Shown here one piece after another: positions 27,742 to 36,001 of a stretch of DNA of 61,536 nucleotides. The DNA is from Micromonospora sp. HK10. Its GTDB lineage: Bacteria > Actinomycetota > Actinomycetes > Mycobacteriales > Micromonosporaceae. A program made the translations under genes and the position numbers. Numbering within the stretch: position 1 is the first letter of the stretch; each line of letters begins with the position of its first letter. The notes beneath the pieces are model-generated. The model did not search any database and was not told where the DNA came from. It saw nothing but the letters and a program-made list of their open reading frames with translations. The DNA lies in assembly GCF_000982955.1 (NCBI RefSeq), contig NZ_KQ058826.1:22501-84036 (forward strand), in the 5' to 3' direction.

Positions 27742-28398
27742 GTGAGCGAGCGCGTGGAGAACCGGTCGGCGGGCCAGGGCCCGGGCACCAAGGCGGAACG
27801 GCGGCTGGCCGCCCAGCTGGCGGCGAAGCAGGCCGCCGAGAAGCGGCGCCGCCGGCAGTCGATGCTCGGCGCCTTCGCCGGTGTCCTCGCGGTGGCCGCG
27901 CTGATCGGCGGCATCGTCTGGCTGAACAGCGGCGACGACGACAAGAAGGTCGACGCGGGCGCGAGCACGTCGCCGAGCGCGGTGGCCGAGCCGACCATGG
28001 CCGCCCCGGCGCTGCCCGAGGGCGCCGACCCGGCGCTGGGCACCCGGCCGAAGGTCGAGGCCGGCACGGGCGAGCTGAAGAAGCTCGCCGTGACCACCCT
28101 GATCAAGGGCAAGGGCCCGGCCGTCAAGTCCGGCCAGACGATCACCACCAACTACGTGGGCGTCACCTACAAGGACGGCAAGGAGTTCGACGCCTCCTGG
28201 AACAACGGCCAGCCGGCCACCTTCCCGATCGGCGTCGGGCAGGTCATCAAGGGCTGGGACCAAGGCCTGGTCGGGGTGCCGGTGGGCAGCCGGGTGCAGC
28301 TGGACCTCCCGGCCGAGCTGGCGTACGGCACCAAGCCGCCGGCCGGCTACCCGGCCGGGGCGCTGCGCTTCGTCGTTGACGTGCTCGCCGCGCAGTAG
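27742..28398 (+). CDS. Membrane-anchored FKBP peptidyl-prolyl isomerase
   Basis: A 218-aa protein from the GTG at 27742 after AGGGAG. A charged cytoplasmic N-terminus is followed by one transmembrane helix (MLGAFAGVLAVAALIGGIVW), a linker and an FKBP domain (about 125-218; GKEFDASW, GWDQGLVGVPVGSRVQLDLP and LAYG are typical). It catalyses cis-trans isomerisation of proline bonds outside the membrane, where it would assist folding of exported proteins. Confidence 0.93.
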   Translation: MSERVENRSAGQGPGTKAERRLAAQLAAKQAAEKRRRRQSMLGAFAGVLAVAALIGGIVWLNSGDDDKKVDAGASTSPSAVAEPTMAAPALPEGADPALGTRPKVEAGTGELKKLAVTTLIKGKGPAVKSGQTITTNYVGVTYKDGKEFDASWNNGQPATFPIGVGQVIKGWDQGLVGVPVGSRVQLDLPAELAYGTKPPAGYPAGALRFVVDVLAAQ

Positions 28399-28499
28399 GT
28401 CACAGCAGGCTTCCGTCCGGTCACCCAGCGGCAGTAGGTTCAAGGTCACCGCGGGCGGTCCCCGCCCGCGGTGACCTGCCCACCGACGCGGAGGTGCAC

Positions 28500-29393
28500 G
28501 TGACGGCGCTGGACGACCCGGGAACGGCCCGGGTGATGTGGACCTGCTTCGAGCCGGTCCACGCGGTGACGTACTTCCACCCCCGGGCCCGGGCCGCCTA
28601 CGAGGCGGTCGGGCTCCGCGGCTACTGGCGGGGCTACTTCGCCGGCCGGGCCGCCCCGCTGGGGCCGGTCGAGGCGCCGACGGTGGTGGCCGCCTTCTTC
28701 AGCTTCGCGCCGGCGATGGTGGCCCGGGCGCTGCCCTCGGTGTGGCGGCTGGCCACCCCGCAGGAGGCGCTGCGCGCTCGGCTCACCGGGGCGGTGCAGG
28801 CGCTCGCCGAGTTCACCTACGAGCTGCCCGAGGCACACCTGGTCGAGGCGGCCGACCTGCTGGAGGAGGCGGCCGGCCGGGTGGAGGTCGCCGGCCGGGT
28901 GCTCGGCGCGGTCAACGCGGCCCTCCCTCGGGGCGAATATCCGCTGGCCCGGCTCTGGCAGGCCGCCACCACGTTGCGCGAGCACCGCGGCGACGGGCAC
29001 GTGGCGGCGCTGGTCACCACCGGCCTGGACCCGGTCGAGGTGGTGGCCTGGCGGTGCCGGGTCGACCAGTCCCGGCAGTTCCACCAGGCCGCCCGGGGCT
29101 GGACCGACGAGGAGTGGACGGCCGCCGAGGAGCGGCTGGTGGCGAAGGGGTGGCTGACCTCCGAACGGACCGCCACGGAGCACGCCACCGCGACGTTCCG
29201 GACGGTCGAGGAGGCCACCGACCGGGCCGCGCTCGGCCCGTGGCGGGCGCTGGGCGCGGAGCGTACGGCGCGGTTGCGCGAGTTGCTCGACCCGATCGCC
29301 ACCCGGTGCCGCACGATCATCCCGGCGAAGGCCCCGATCGGCCTGCCGGCACAGCGCGACAGCGCCAGGGACGCGTCGGCCCCGGCCCGCTGA
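28500..29393 (+). CDS. SCO6745 family protein
   Basis: A 297-aa protein. TARVMWTCFEPVHAVTYFHPRARAAYEAVGLRGYWRGYFAGRAAPLG identifies the actinobacterial SCO6745 family; the C-terminal half has a winged-helix-like appearance. The GTG at 28500 is preferred because GGAGG lies six bases upstream. Its stop codon lies within a duplicated 26-bp segment (next feature). Biochemical role unknown. Confidence 0.88.
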   Translation: MTALDDPGTARVMWTCFEPVHAVTYFHPRARAAYEAVGLRGYWRGYFAGRAAPLGPVEAPTVVAAFFSFAPAMVARALPSVWRLATPQEALRARLTGAVQALAEFTYELPEAHLVEAADLLEEAAGRVEVAGRVLGAVNAALPRGEYPLARLWQAATTLREHRGDGHVAALVTTGLDPVEVVAWRCRVDQSRQFHQAARGWTDEEWTAAEERLVAKGWLTSERTATEHATATFRTVEEATDRAALGPWRALGAERTARLRELLDPIATRCRTIIPAKAPIGLPAQRDSARDASAPAR

Positions 29394-29545
29394 GCCACGC
29401 GTCGGCCCCGGCCCGCTGAGCCACCGCCGGGCCGGTCCTGCTCCGGCCGGGGCCCGGTCCTGCTCCGGCCGGGGCCCGGTCCTGCTCCGGCCGGGTCCGG
29501 TCCTGCTCCGGCCGGGTCCGGTCCTGCTCCGGCCGGGTCCGGCCG
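29373..29545. repeat. 26-bp duplication and 21/22-bp tandem repeat
   Basis: A segment containing cgtcggccccggcccgctga, including the stop codon of the SCO6745 gene, occurs twice in direct succession (about 29371-29422). From 29433 to about 29545 follow five copies of ggtcctgctccggccgggg with small length changes. The tract fills most of the gap between the gene and the immunity-like gene. Confidence 0.85.
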
Positions 29546-29613
29546 GGGGCCGGCCAGGGTCCGGCCGTTGGCGTCCGTTTCGGCGCGGGCCAACGGATCA
29601 TCCGGGCCGGGGG

Positions 29614-30039
29614 TCAGCCGGCCCTGGGTGGATCGGTCGGCGCGAGCAGATCCAGAGCCTGTTCCGTCGTCAGGCTGGCCGAGCGGGGATCGACCGAGTC
29701 GAAGAAGCGCGCACCCGTGTCGCGGGCGAGCGCGACCAACGCGTCCAGCGCGGGCGTGACCTCCTGCCGGAATTCGTGCACCGGCTCACCCCAGGATCTG
29801 TCCGCGATCTCGACGACCACCCGCTGGACGCCCTGCGCGCCGGCATAGACAAAGCCGTCGATGCTGGCTCGCGCTCCGGTGAATTCAAGCTCGACGACGT
29901 CGCCGTCCTCGATGGGAAGATCCAGCTCGGGATCGTCCCCGAACACTTCCCGCAATCTGCCGAGAACGACGTCGACCGGCAGGTCGGCCCCCGGCTCACC
30001 GGCTTCATCGAATTGCATGACGACAAGTTGGTCACCCAT
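29614..30039 (-). CDS. Probable immunity protein to adjacent toxin
   Basis: A 141-aa acidic protein with no signal peptide, no membrane span and no recognised domain. It is the first gene after the toxin-like gene on the same strand, the usual place for a cognate immunity protein, and its acidity suits a partner of a nucleic-acid-cleaving domain. The ATG at 30039 has an unusual leader: a perfect Shine-Dalgarno lies 40 nt upstream, separated by a hairpin. The function is inferred from position only. Confidence 0.65.
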   Translation of the reverse strand: MGDQLVVMQFDEAGEPGADLPVDVVLGRLREVFGDDPELDLPIEDGDVVELEFTGARASIDGFVYAGAQGVQRVVVEIADRSWGEPVHEFRQEVTPALDALVALARDTGARFFDSVDPRSASLTTEQALDLLAPTDPPRAG

Positions 30040-30090
30040 AAAAGGCCGGGTTGGGTCGACCAGCCGGTCGACCCAACCCGATCACCTCCT
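30040..30090 (-). promoter_or_regulatory. Shine-Dalgarno and hairpin before immunity gene
   Basis: On the minus strand AGGAGGTGATC (30090-30080) is fully complementary to the 16S rRNA 3' end. It is followed by a 15-bp perfect hairpin (arms 30080-30066 and 30061-30047, 4-base loop), then GCCTTTT and the ATG. The hairpin plus T-run looks like an intrinsic terminator; folded, it would also bring the Shine-Dalgarno to about 11 nt from the start codon. Confidence 0.7.
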
Positions 30091-30097
30091 CAAGCGC

Positions 30098-32341
30098 TCA
30101 TTCGGGGAAGTGGATGGTATAGGGGATGTTATTCCGGATCAAGCAGTCGAGGATTTCCTGGGTCGGGCCCAGGCTGTCGTACGCGTCATGCGGCAGGAAA
30201 TGCCAATGGATCCCGCGTACCTTGTACTTGCTGGTCTGCTTGTTCGCGTCCACCACGTCGACCGACGGCTGCTTGAGCATCCAAGCGTCCTTCTCGCATT
30301 CGGCCAATTCGCTGCCGTAGTTCGGGACGCCGGTCTTCACCTCGTGCAGAGTCAGTTCGCCCGGCGGATCCTCAACGGCGATGTCCGGCTTCCGGGAAAC
30401 AGATCTCGGCGTCGGATACTGCGGGGTCAACACCTTGAGGTTGCGGTGCCGGGTGCCGGTCAGCAGGGTGTTCGCGACGAAATCCTCCCCGTCCCGCCAG
30501 CCGTACATGTAGCGGACCCGCGGACCCGCGACATGCAGCGCATTCTGGTACGCGGCCCGCAGCCGGGCGAAACTCGTCCGCTCGCCCTTGGCGAGTCGCA
30601 GCATGCCGGCCCGCACCGATAGCGTGCTGAAGCCGGCGCTCGGGAATCCGGCGTCCTGGAGCGCGGTCCAGTCGTCACCGAGGATCTGTTCGAGCGCGGC
30701 TTCCTTGATGCTGTCCGGAATGCTCTCGTACGTGGCGACGAGCAGGACGACCTGTTCGAGTCGGTGCGCGAATTTGAGGACGAACCGTACGGCCTTCCCC
30801 GGAATCGCCACGGCGTCCCCCACGTAGGGGACGACGCCGAGGATGCTCAGCCCCGCACCGATCCAGTCACCGTGGATCAGCCCGGCAATGGTGTCGCGGA
30901 TGTCGGCGAGGCCGCCGACGATCCAACCGACGACCGGGATGAAGCTCAGCGCGCCGGAGCACAGGTTCCCGGAGAGCCAGGCGATCGAGTCACGCGGGGC
31001 GAAGTCGCCGGCGAACATGCCGAGCAGGAAGTCGGACACGTAGGTCCACTTGCTGACCTGCTCGTCCGGGCGGCCCGGGTCGAGACCCTGGTCGTCCCTG
31101 TGCGCCACCTCGTAGTCGTCGCGCAGGCCGTCGCCGTCGGTGTCCTGGACCAGGGGGTCGATCCCCAGGTCGTTGATCTCCGTGCCGTCGGACAGGCCGT
31201 CGCCGTCACTGTCCACATTGTTGACGTCGGTGAGGGCTTCCTCCTCCGCGACGTCGATCAGCCCGTCACCGTCGGTGTCCGCCTCGTTCGGCACCGGCAC
31301 GATCGGCGGCACGTCGCCAGGCGCCGGCGGGGCGCGGGGCTGGTCGGGAACCAGTGGGTTGCTGCCCTTGGCGACCTCGGCGCCGTCGTTGGCCCCGTCA
31401 CCGTCGGTGTCCGGGTTGGTGGGCGAGGTGCCCAGGTCCTGTTCCTGGAGGTTGGTGAGGCCGTCGTGGTCGACGTCCTCATCGCCGTCGGTGACCGAGT
31501 CGCCGTCGGTGTCGGCCTGGTTCGGCCGGGTCCAGCCCGCCAGCTCGGTGATCTCGAACTTGTCGGTCAGCCCGTCGCCGTCGGAGTCGACCAGCAGCGG
31601 GCTGGAGCCGAAGCGCAGCTCGACCACGTCGATCACGCCGTCGGAGTCGTGGTCGCCGTCGTAGCTGATGCCCAGCCGGGCCAGCACGTTGAAGCCGCTC
31701 GCCCAGGCCCGCCCGGCCTGGATCGTCGCCGGCTCGACGTTGGCCTTGACCAGCATCTCGTCGGCCTTGGCCAGGTTGCCCCGGGCCGCCTCCAGATCCG
31801 CGAACGCCTCGGTCAGCCCCGCCGGGGCGGGCGCGGGTGGTGGGCTGGCCCGGAACGGGCCGATGGTCGCCTCGGCGTCCTGGATCGCCGCGTCGGCCAG
31901 CAGCCGAGCACCGGAGAGGGTCTCCACCAGCGCCCGGACGTGCGCCTGCTCCGCCGCACCGTTCGGCGGGCTGGCCCCGGTCAGCCGGCTCTTGAGGAAC
32001 GATTCCAGGGGCTCCAGGTGGTCGAAGGCGACCTCGCCGTCGGCGGCGCTCTTGAGCCGCGCGCCGTCGAAGTACCGGCTCTGCACGTCGGCCAGCACCG
32101 GGGCGAGCCGGCTGTCACCCAGGCCACCGGTCACGTACGGGGCCAACGCCTCGCCGGACTCGGTGATGTAGAGCTTCGCGTCGCGGGTGTACTTCGCGGT
32201 CGGGATCTTCCCGACCTCCGTCTTCCAGAGCGGCGTCTCCCCCGCCGACGCCGAACTGCCGAAGAGCGCCAGCTGCGCCACGACGGCGGTCGCCACCGCC
32301 GCAGCCAGGCTTCTTCGTCGTAACCGTCCATCGAATTGCAT
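30098..32341 (-). CDS. Secreted polymorphic toxin, restriction-endonuclease fold
   Basis: A 747-aa precursor from the ATG at 32341 (GGGAG five bases upstream; 32353 is possible). Order: Sec signal peptide (about 1-33); helical region; about seven thrombospondin type-3 calcium repeats such as DSDGDGLTD (230-415); hydrophobic pre-toxin segment (about 460-520); conserved junction near 595-625 (RYMYGWRDGEDFVANTLLTG); and a C-terminal domain with KPDIAV and HEVKTG (Asp653, Glu667, Lys669), a PD-(D/E)xK pattern. This is the modular plan of contact-dependent or secreted polymorphic toxins. The nuclease activity is inferred from the motif. An immunity-like gene follows. Confidence 0.8.
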   Translation of the reverse strand: MQFDGRLRRRSLAAAVATAVVAQLALFGSSASAGETPLWKTEVGKIPTAKYTRDAKLYITESGEALAPYVTGGLGDSRLAPVLADVQSRYFDGARLKSAADGEVAFDHLEPLESFLKSRLTGASPPNGAAEQAHVRALVETLSGARLLADAAIQDAEATIGPFRASPPPAPAPAGLTEAFADLEAARGNLAKADEMLVKANVEPATIQAGRAWASGFNVLARLGISYDGDHDSDGVIDVVELRFGSSPLLVDSDGDGLTDKFEITELAGWTRPNQADTDGDSVTDGDEDVDHDGLTNLQEQDLGTSPTNPDTDGDGANDGAEVAKGSNPLVPDQPRAPPAPGDVPPIVPVPNEADTDGDGLIDVAEEEALTDVNNVDSDGDGLSDGTEINDLGIDPLVQDTDGDGLRDDYEVAHRDDQGLDPGRPDEQVSKWTYVSDFLLGMFAGDFAPRDSIAWLSGNLCSGALSFIPVVGWIVGGLADIRDTIAGLIHGDWIGAGLSILGVVPYVGDAVAIPGKAVRFVLKFAHRLEQVVLLVATYESIPDSIKEAALEQILGDDWTALQDAGFPSAGFSTLSVRAGMLRLAKGERTSFARLRAAYQNALHVAGPRVRYMYGWRDGEDFVANTLLTGTRHRNLKVLTPQYPTPRSVSRKPDIAVEDPPGELTLHEVKTGVPNYGSELAECEKDAWMLKQPSVDVVDANKQTSKYKVRGIHWHFLPHDAYDSLGPTQEILDCLIRNNIPYTIHFPE

Positions 32342-32732
32342 GCATACTCCCATGTATCGATTGGCTGGGTCCTGCGCAGACTAGCCCGCACGGGTGACAG
32401 CCCGCCGCCCCTTTACTCACGGATCGCCACCACGACGGACGCGTCCCGCCGTCTGGACAGGCGTCGCCGCGAGGCCGGCGACGGCGAACTGCGGTGTCTC
32501 CCGGCTGGTGCCGACGCTGACCTGGCCATGGTTGTGGTGCAGGTCGTAGCGCCGTGGGGGATGGCCACGCCGATGGCGTGATCGCAGCGAGGACGCCTCT
32601 GCAGCGACACCGGGCGGGCGGATCGGCAAACGTCCGAAAAAATCTTGCGGACCGATGTCGTGGGCCGCGGTTCTGCTCCGACTAGGGGGTCGAAGGACGC
32701 GCTGGGCGTCCCCGGCTGGAGGAGCAGGAACC
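32342..32732. other. 391 bp without a supported gene
   Basis: Divergent upstream region of the toxin gene and the DHFR-like gene. No repeat, hairpin or clear promoter boxes stood out, although both promoters must lie here. Confidence 0.5.
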
Positions 32733-33347
32733 ATGGGAAGGATCGTCCTGGGCATGTCGGTCTCGCTCGACGGGATCGCCGGGAGCAGCAACCTTGACGT
32801 ACCGGGGGAGTCGATGGCCGTGCACGAGGCCGTCCTCGGCTGGCAGTTCCCGCTCCGGAGTTGGCAGGAGCGCCAGGGCATGTCCGGGGGTGAGGACACG
32901 GAGGAGTCGCGGTTGTGGGCGGAAGACTTCTCCCGGTGGGGCGCGCAGGTTGTCGGCCGCCGGATGTTCGACTTCGGTAACCCGCACTGGGGCGAGAACC
33001 CGCCGTTCCGCGTACCGGTCGTGGTGAACACCCACCGCCCCGAAGCCCCGATGGAGAAGCTGGGTGGGACGACCTACATCTTCGTCACCGGCGGCATCGA
33101 GGAGTCGGTGCGCCGGGCGCGCGAGCTGGCCGGTGACCGTGACGTTCTGATCGCCGGCGGCGTGCAGCTTGCCCGCCAGGCGCTGGAGGCCGGACTGGTC
33201 GACGAACTCTCCCTGCACGTTGCCCATGTGGTGCTCGGTCACGGCGAGCGGTTCTTCGATGCGGTCGCCACGCCCCTCCGGCTGCGTCCGATCCGGACAG
33301 TCGCGGGGGCCGGCGCCACCCATCTGAGCTACGACGTGCTGCGCTGA
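32733..33347 (+). CDS. Dihydrofolate reductase-family (RibD C-terminal) protein
   Basis: A 204-aa protein: MGRIVLGMSVSLDGIAG at the start and GDRDVLIAGGVQLARQALEAGLVDELSLHVAHVVLGHGERFF near the end are hallmarks of the RibD C-terminal/DHFR-like reductases. These are NADPH-dependent, but the substrate of this actinobacterial branch is not known. The ATG at 32733 follows GGAGGAGCAGGA. The last 19 bp overlap the convergent sigma-factor gene. Confidence 0.9.
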   Translation: MGRIVLGMSVSLDGIAGSSNLDVPGESMAVHEAVLGWQFPLRSWQERQGMSGGEDTEESRLWAEDFSRWGAQVVGRRMFDFGNPHWGENPPFRVPVVVNTHRPEAPMEKLGGTTYIFVTGGIEESVRRARELAGDRDVLIAGGVQLARQALEAGLVDELSLHVAHVVLGHGERFFDAVATPLRLRPIRTVAGAGATHLSYDVLR

Positions 33348-34627
33348 CGCTGGTCGCACGGCTCGAGGCGCGTCGCCCGCGCCTCGAGCCAACGCCGCTC
33401 GACGGCGTTTCCGGCGGACGCCCCGGCCCGGGCCCACTCGGTCCGGGCGGCGGCGCGTTCGCCGAGCCGTTCCAGCACATGAGCTCGGGTCGCCAGGAAA
33501 CGGTGGTGTTCAGCGAGCCGGGGATCTTCCGCGAGCTCCGCCAGAAGAGCGAGCGCCGCGTCCGGACCCCGTACCTCGGCGAGCGCGACGGCCCGGCCGA
33601 GGCCGGCCATCGGGTTCGGGGCGACCCTGTCGAGAAGCTCGTAGAGGGCCAGAATCTGCGGCCAGTCGGTCTCCTCAGCCGTCGCCGCCTCGCTGTGCAG
33701 CGCGGAGATCGCGGCCAGCAGTTGATAGGGGCCGACCGGCCCGGAGGCGAGCGCCTGCTCGGCAAGCGCCACGCCCTCGGCGATGAGCGAGCGGTCCCAT
33801 CGCGAGCGGTCCTGTTGATCGATGGTGACGATGTCGCCGCCGTCGTCGAGGCGGGCGGCTCCGCGGGCCTCGGCCAGCAGCATCAGCGCGAGCAGCCCGG
33901 CCGTCTCGGGCATTTGCGGAGCGGCCCGATGCGCCATTCGGGCCAGCCGAATGGCCTCGGCCGCGAGGTCCGGCCGGGTCAGGCGCTCACCCGAACTGGC
34001 CGCGTATCCCTCATTGAAGAGCAGGTACAGAACGTGCAGCGCGCTGGCGAGGCGGACAGCGCGCTCCGGCGGCTCGGGCTCGGGAAAGCATGCCCCGGCC
34101 GCGTGGATCGCCTCCTTCGCCCGGGTGATGCGTCGGGCCATCGTCGTCTCGGGCACCAGGAAAGCGCGCGCGATCTCGCCGGTCGTCAGGCCCGCGACCG
34201 CACGTAGGGTGAGGGCGATGCTGCTCGCGGTGCTCAGCACCGGATGGCAGCAGAGCAGGAGCAGCTCCAGCGAGTCGTCCTGGGCTTCTGGCGCGGGCTC
34301 GGCCGCGGCTGCCTCCTGGAGCCGGGCATGTGTCAGTTCACGTGCGCGCCGCGCCGTGTCGCTGCGGGCAATGTCGACGACCCGCCGGGATGCGACGGCG
34401 TACAGCCAGCCGAACGGGTTGTCGGGCACCCCGTCGTCCGGCCAGGACTTCACTGCGGCCAGAAGGGCCTCCTGGACCGCGTCCTCGCAGCTGTCCAGGC
34501 CGCCGTAGCGACGGAGCAGCGCCCCGAGTACCCGCGGTGCGTGCTCGCGCAGGATGGGGCTGAACGTGTCCGCGGCGGTCAGCGGGGACGCTCCGGGTCG
34601 ACCCCGTCCCCGTGCGCGATCGGCCAC
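33329..34627 (-). CDS. ECF sigma factor with DUF6596 C-terminal domain
   Basis: A 432-aa protein. Sigma region 2 (YGGLDSCEDAVQEALLAAVKSW) and region 4 (LRAVAGLTTGEIARAFLVPETTMARRI) occupy the first 180 residues; the remaining 230 form the TPR-like domain of the large ECF41/ECF42-type sigma factors. No ATG exists before the domain; the GTG at 34627, inside the upstream YCII gene, is the best start. The pairing of such a sigma factor with a YCII (DGPF) protein is typical, and the YCII protein is thought to be part of its sensing circuit. Confidence 0.9.
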   Translation of the reverse strand: MADRARGRGRPGASPLTAADTFSPILREHAPRVLGALLRRYGGLDSCEDAVQEALLAAVKSWPDDGVPDNPFGWLYAVASRRVVDIARSDTARRARELTHARLQEAAAAEPAPEAQDDSLELLLLCCHPVLSTASSIALTLRAVAGLTTGEIARAFLVPETTMARRITRAKEAIHAAGACFPEPEPPERAVRLASALHVLYLLFNEGYAASSGERLTRPDLAAEAIRLARMAHRAAPQMPETAGLLALMLLAEARGAARLDDGGDIVTIDQQDRSRWDRSLIAEGVALAEQALASGPVGPYQLLAAISALHSEAATAEETDWPQILALYELLDRVAPNPMAGLGRAVALAEVRGPDAALALLAELAEDPRLAEHHRFLATRAHVLERLGERAAARTEWARAGASAGNAVERRWLEARATRLEPCDQRQRSTS

Positions 34628-34953
34628 ACCTCGACCGCGCCCTTGGCGGCGAACGGGATTTCGGCGGCGATCTCCAGCGCCCGCTCCAGGCTTGGCACGT
34701 CGAGGATCCAACTGCTGGCGATGTACTCCCTGGTCTCCAGGTAGGGCCCGTCCGTCACCACCGGGACCCCGGCGCGTACCCGCACGACCTTGGCCTGGGT
34801 CTCGTCGGCCAGCCCGAAGGAGGCGACCAGCTCCCCTGAGCGGCGGTGTTTGTCGTTGAAGGCATCCTGGGCGGCGATCGCCACCGGCCACTCCTCGGGC
34901 GGAACCGACGCCCAGAAGTCCCGGTTTCCGTAGATGATCGCGAGGAACCGCAC
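34579..34953 (-). CDS. YCII-domain (DGPF) protein
   Basis: A 124-aa protein: MRFLAIIYGNRDFWASVPPE at the N-terminus and VTDGPYLETREYIASSWILD in the middle (DGPY is the family motif, usually DGPF). Single-domain YCII proteins encoded with ECF42-type sigma factors are common in actinomycetes. It overlaps the sigma gene by 49 bp, supporting co-translation. A conserved His/Asp pair suggests enzymatic ancestry. Confidence 0.9.
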   Translation of the reverse strand: MRFLAIIYGNRDFWASVPPEEWPVAIAAQDAFNDKHRRSGELVASFGLADETQAKVVRVRAGVPVVTDGPYLETREYIASSWILDVPSLERALEIAAEIPFAAKGAVEVWPIAHGDGVDPERPR

Positions 34954-34989
34954 CGGCCTTGCCCGCCCTTCTCATCCGGGTGAACTCGC

Positions 34990-35130
34990 CGAACGATACC
35001 GCTGCCGGACGGTGTTCCGGCGGTTGCGGTGCCGGGTGCCGGTCAGCAGCGTGTCCGCGACGAAATCCGCCCCGTCCCGCCAGCCGGACACGTAGCGGAC
35101 CCGCGGTCCGGCCACCGGCCGGCCCGCCCC
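34990..35130 (-). pseudogene. Displaced fragment of the toxin gene
   Basis: On the minus strand the peptide GPRVRYVSGWRDGADFVADT followed by LLTGTRHRN matches the toxin junction region almost residue for residue. At DNA level 35023-35115 matches 30440-30532 with fewer than ten differences. Beyond RHRN the similarity stops and the frame ends after another 16 residues. It has no toxin domain and no start of its own, so it is a remnant. It lies in the leader of the plus-strand HAD gene. Confidence 0.85.
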
Positions 35131-35184
35131 GAAGGCGCCGAGCGAGCGGCGGACACCCGACCGTCGATCCGGCAGGATGGGTAC

Positions 35185-35838
35185 GTGGTGGACGCGGTGC
35201 TCTTCGACCTCGACGGCGTGCTGGTGGACTCCGAGCCGGTCTGGGAGGAGGTCCGGCGGGCGTACGTGGCCGCGCACGGTGGCACCTGGCAGCCGGACAC
35301 CCAGCGCCGGCTGATGGGGATGAGCACCGCCGAGTGGGCGTCCTATCTCAGCGGCGAGCTGGGCGTGGACCGCAGCGCCGAGCAGGTCGCCGCCGAGGTG
35401 GTGGCCGAGATGACCCGCCGGTACGCGCAGCGCGTACCGCTGATCGACGACGCCGACGCGGTGGTGCGCCGGATGGCCGCGCGCTGGCCGCTCGGGCTGG
35501 CCAGTTCCTCCCCCACCCGGCTGATCGCGGCGGCGCTGGACGCGATGGGCCTGGCCGACGCCTTCGGCGCCACGCTGTCGACCGAGGAGACGGCCCGGGG
35601 CAAGCCGGCGCCGGACGTCTGGCTGGCCGTGGCGGCCCGGCTCGGCGTGGACCCGGCCCGCTGCGTGGCAATCGAGGACTCCTCCAACGGGGTGCGGTCG
35701 GCGGCCGCCGCCGGGATGCGGGTGGTGGCCGTGCCGCACGGGTCGTACCCGCTGGACCCGGACGCGGCGGCCCTCGCCGCAGTGCTGCTGCCGGAGATCG
35801 GCGCGCTCACCCCGGAGCTGGTGGCCGGGCTCGGCTGA
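35185..35838 (+). CDS. HAD-superfamily phosphatase (beta-PGM-like)
   Basis: A 217-aa hydrolase. VLFDLDGVLVDSEPVW holds the nucleophilic and acid/base aspartates, ASSSPTRL is motif II, GKPAPDVWL motif III and IEDSSNGVRSAAAAGM motif IV. This matches the subfamily of beta-phosphoglucomutase and related sugar-phosphate phosphatases. The GTG at 35185 is the first start at the homology edge; the upstream frame overlaps the toxin remnant. Confidence 0.9.
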   Translation: MVDAVLFDLDGVLVDSEPVWEEVRRAYVAAHGGTWQPDTQRRLMGMSTAEWASYLSGELGVDRSAEQVAAEVVAEMTRRYAQRVPLIDDADAVVRRMAARWPLGLASSSPTRLIAAALDAMGLADAFGATLSTEETARGKPAPDVWLAVAARLGVDPARCVAIEDSSNGVRSAAAAGMRVVAVPHGSYPLDPDAAALAAVLLPEIGALTPELVAGLG

Positions 35839-36001
35839 GCCGCCGGCCGCACGTCCGGTCCGCGCGGTGGTACGTCCGGCATGCCATCCTCCTGCCCGGC
35901 TGTGCCTGGTTGTACGGTTTCGGGGGCGCGCCCGGCCGAATGATCAGGCAGGGTCCGGGTAGCGCAGCCGTTGGGGACGTCGCGACGGGGAGGGGACGGC
36001 G

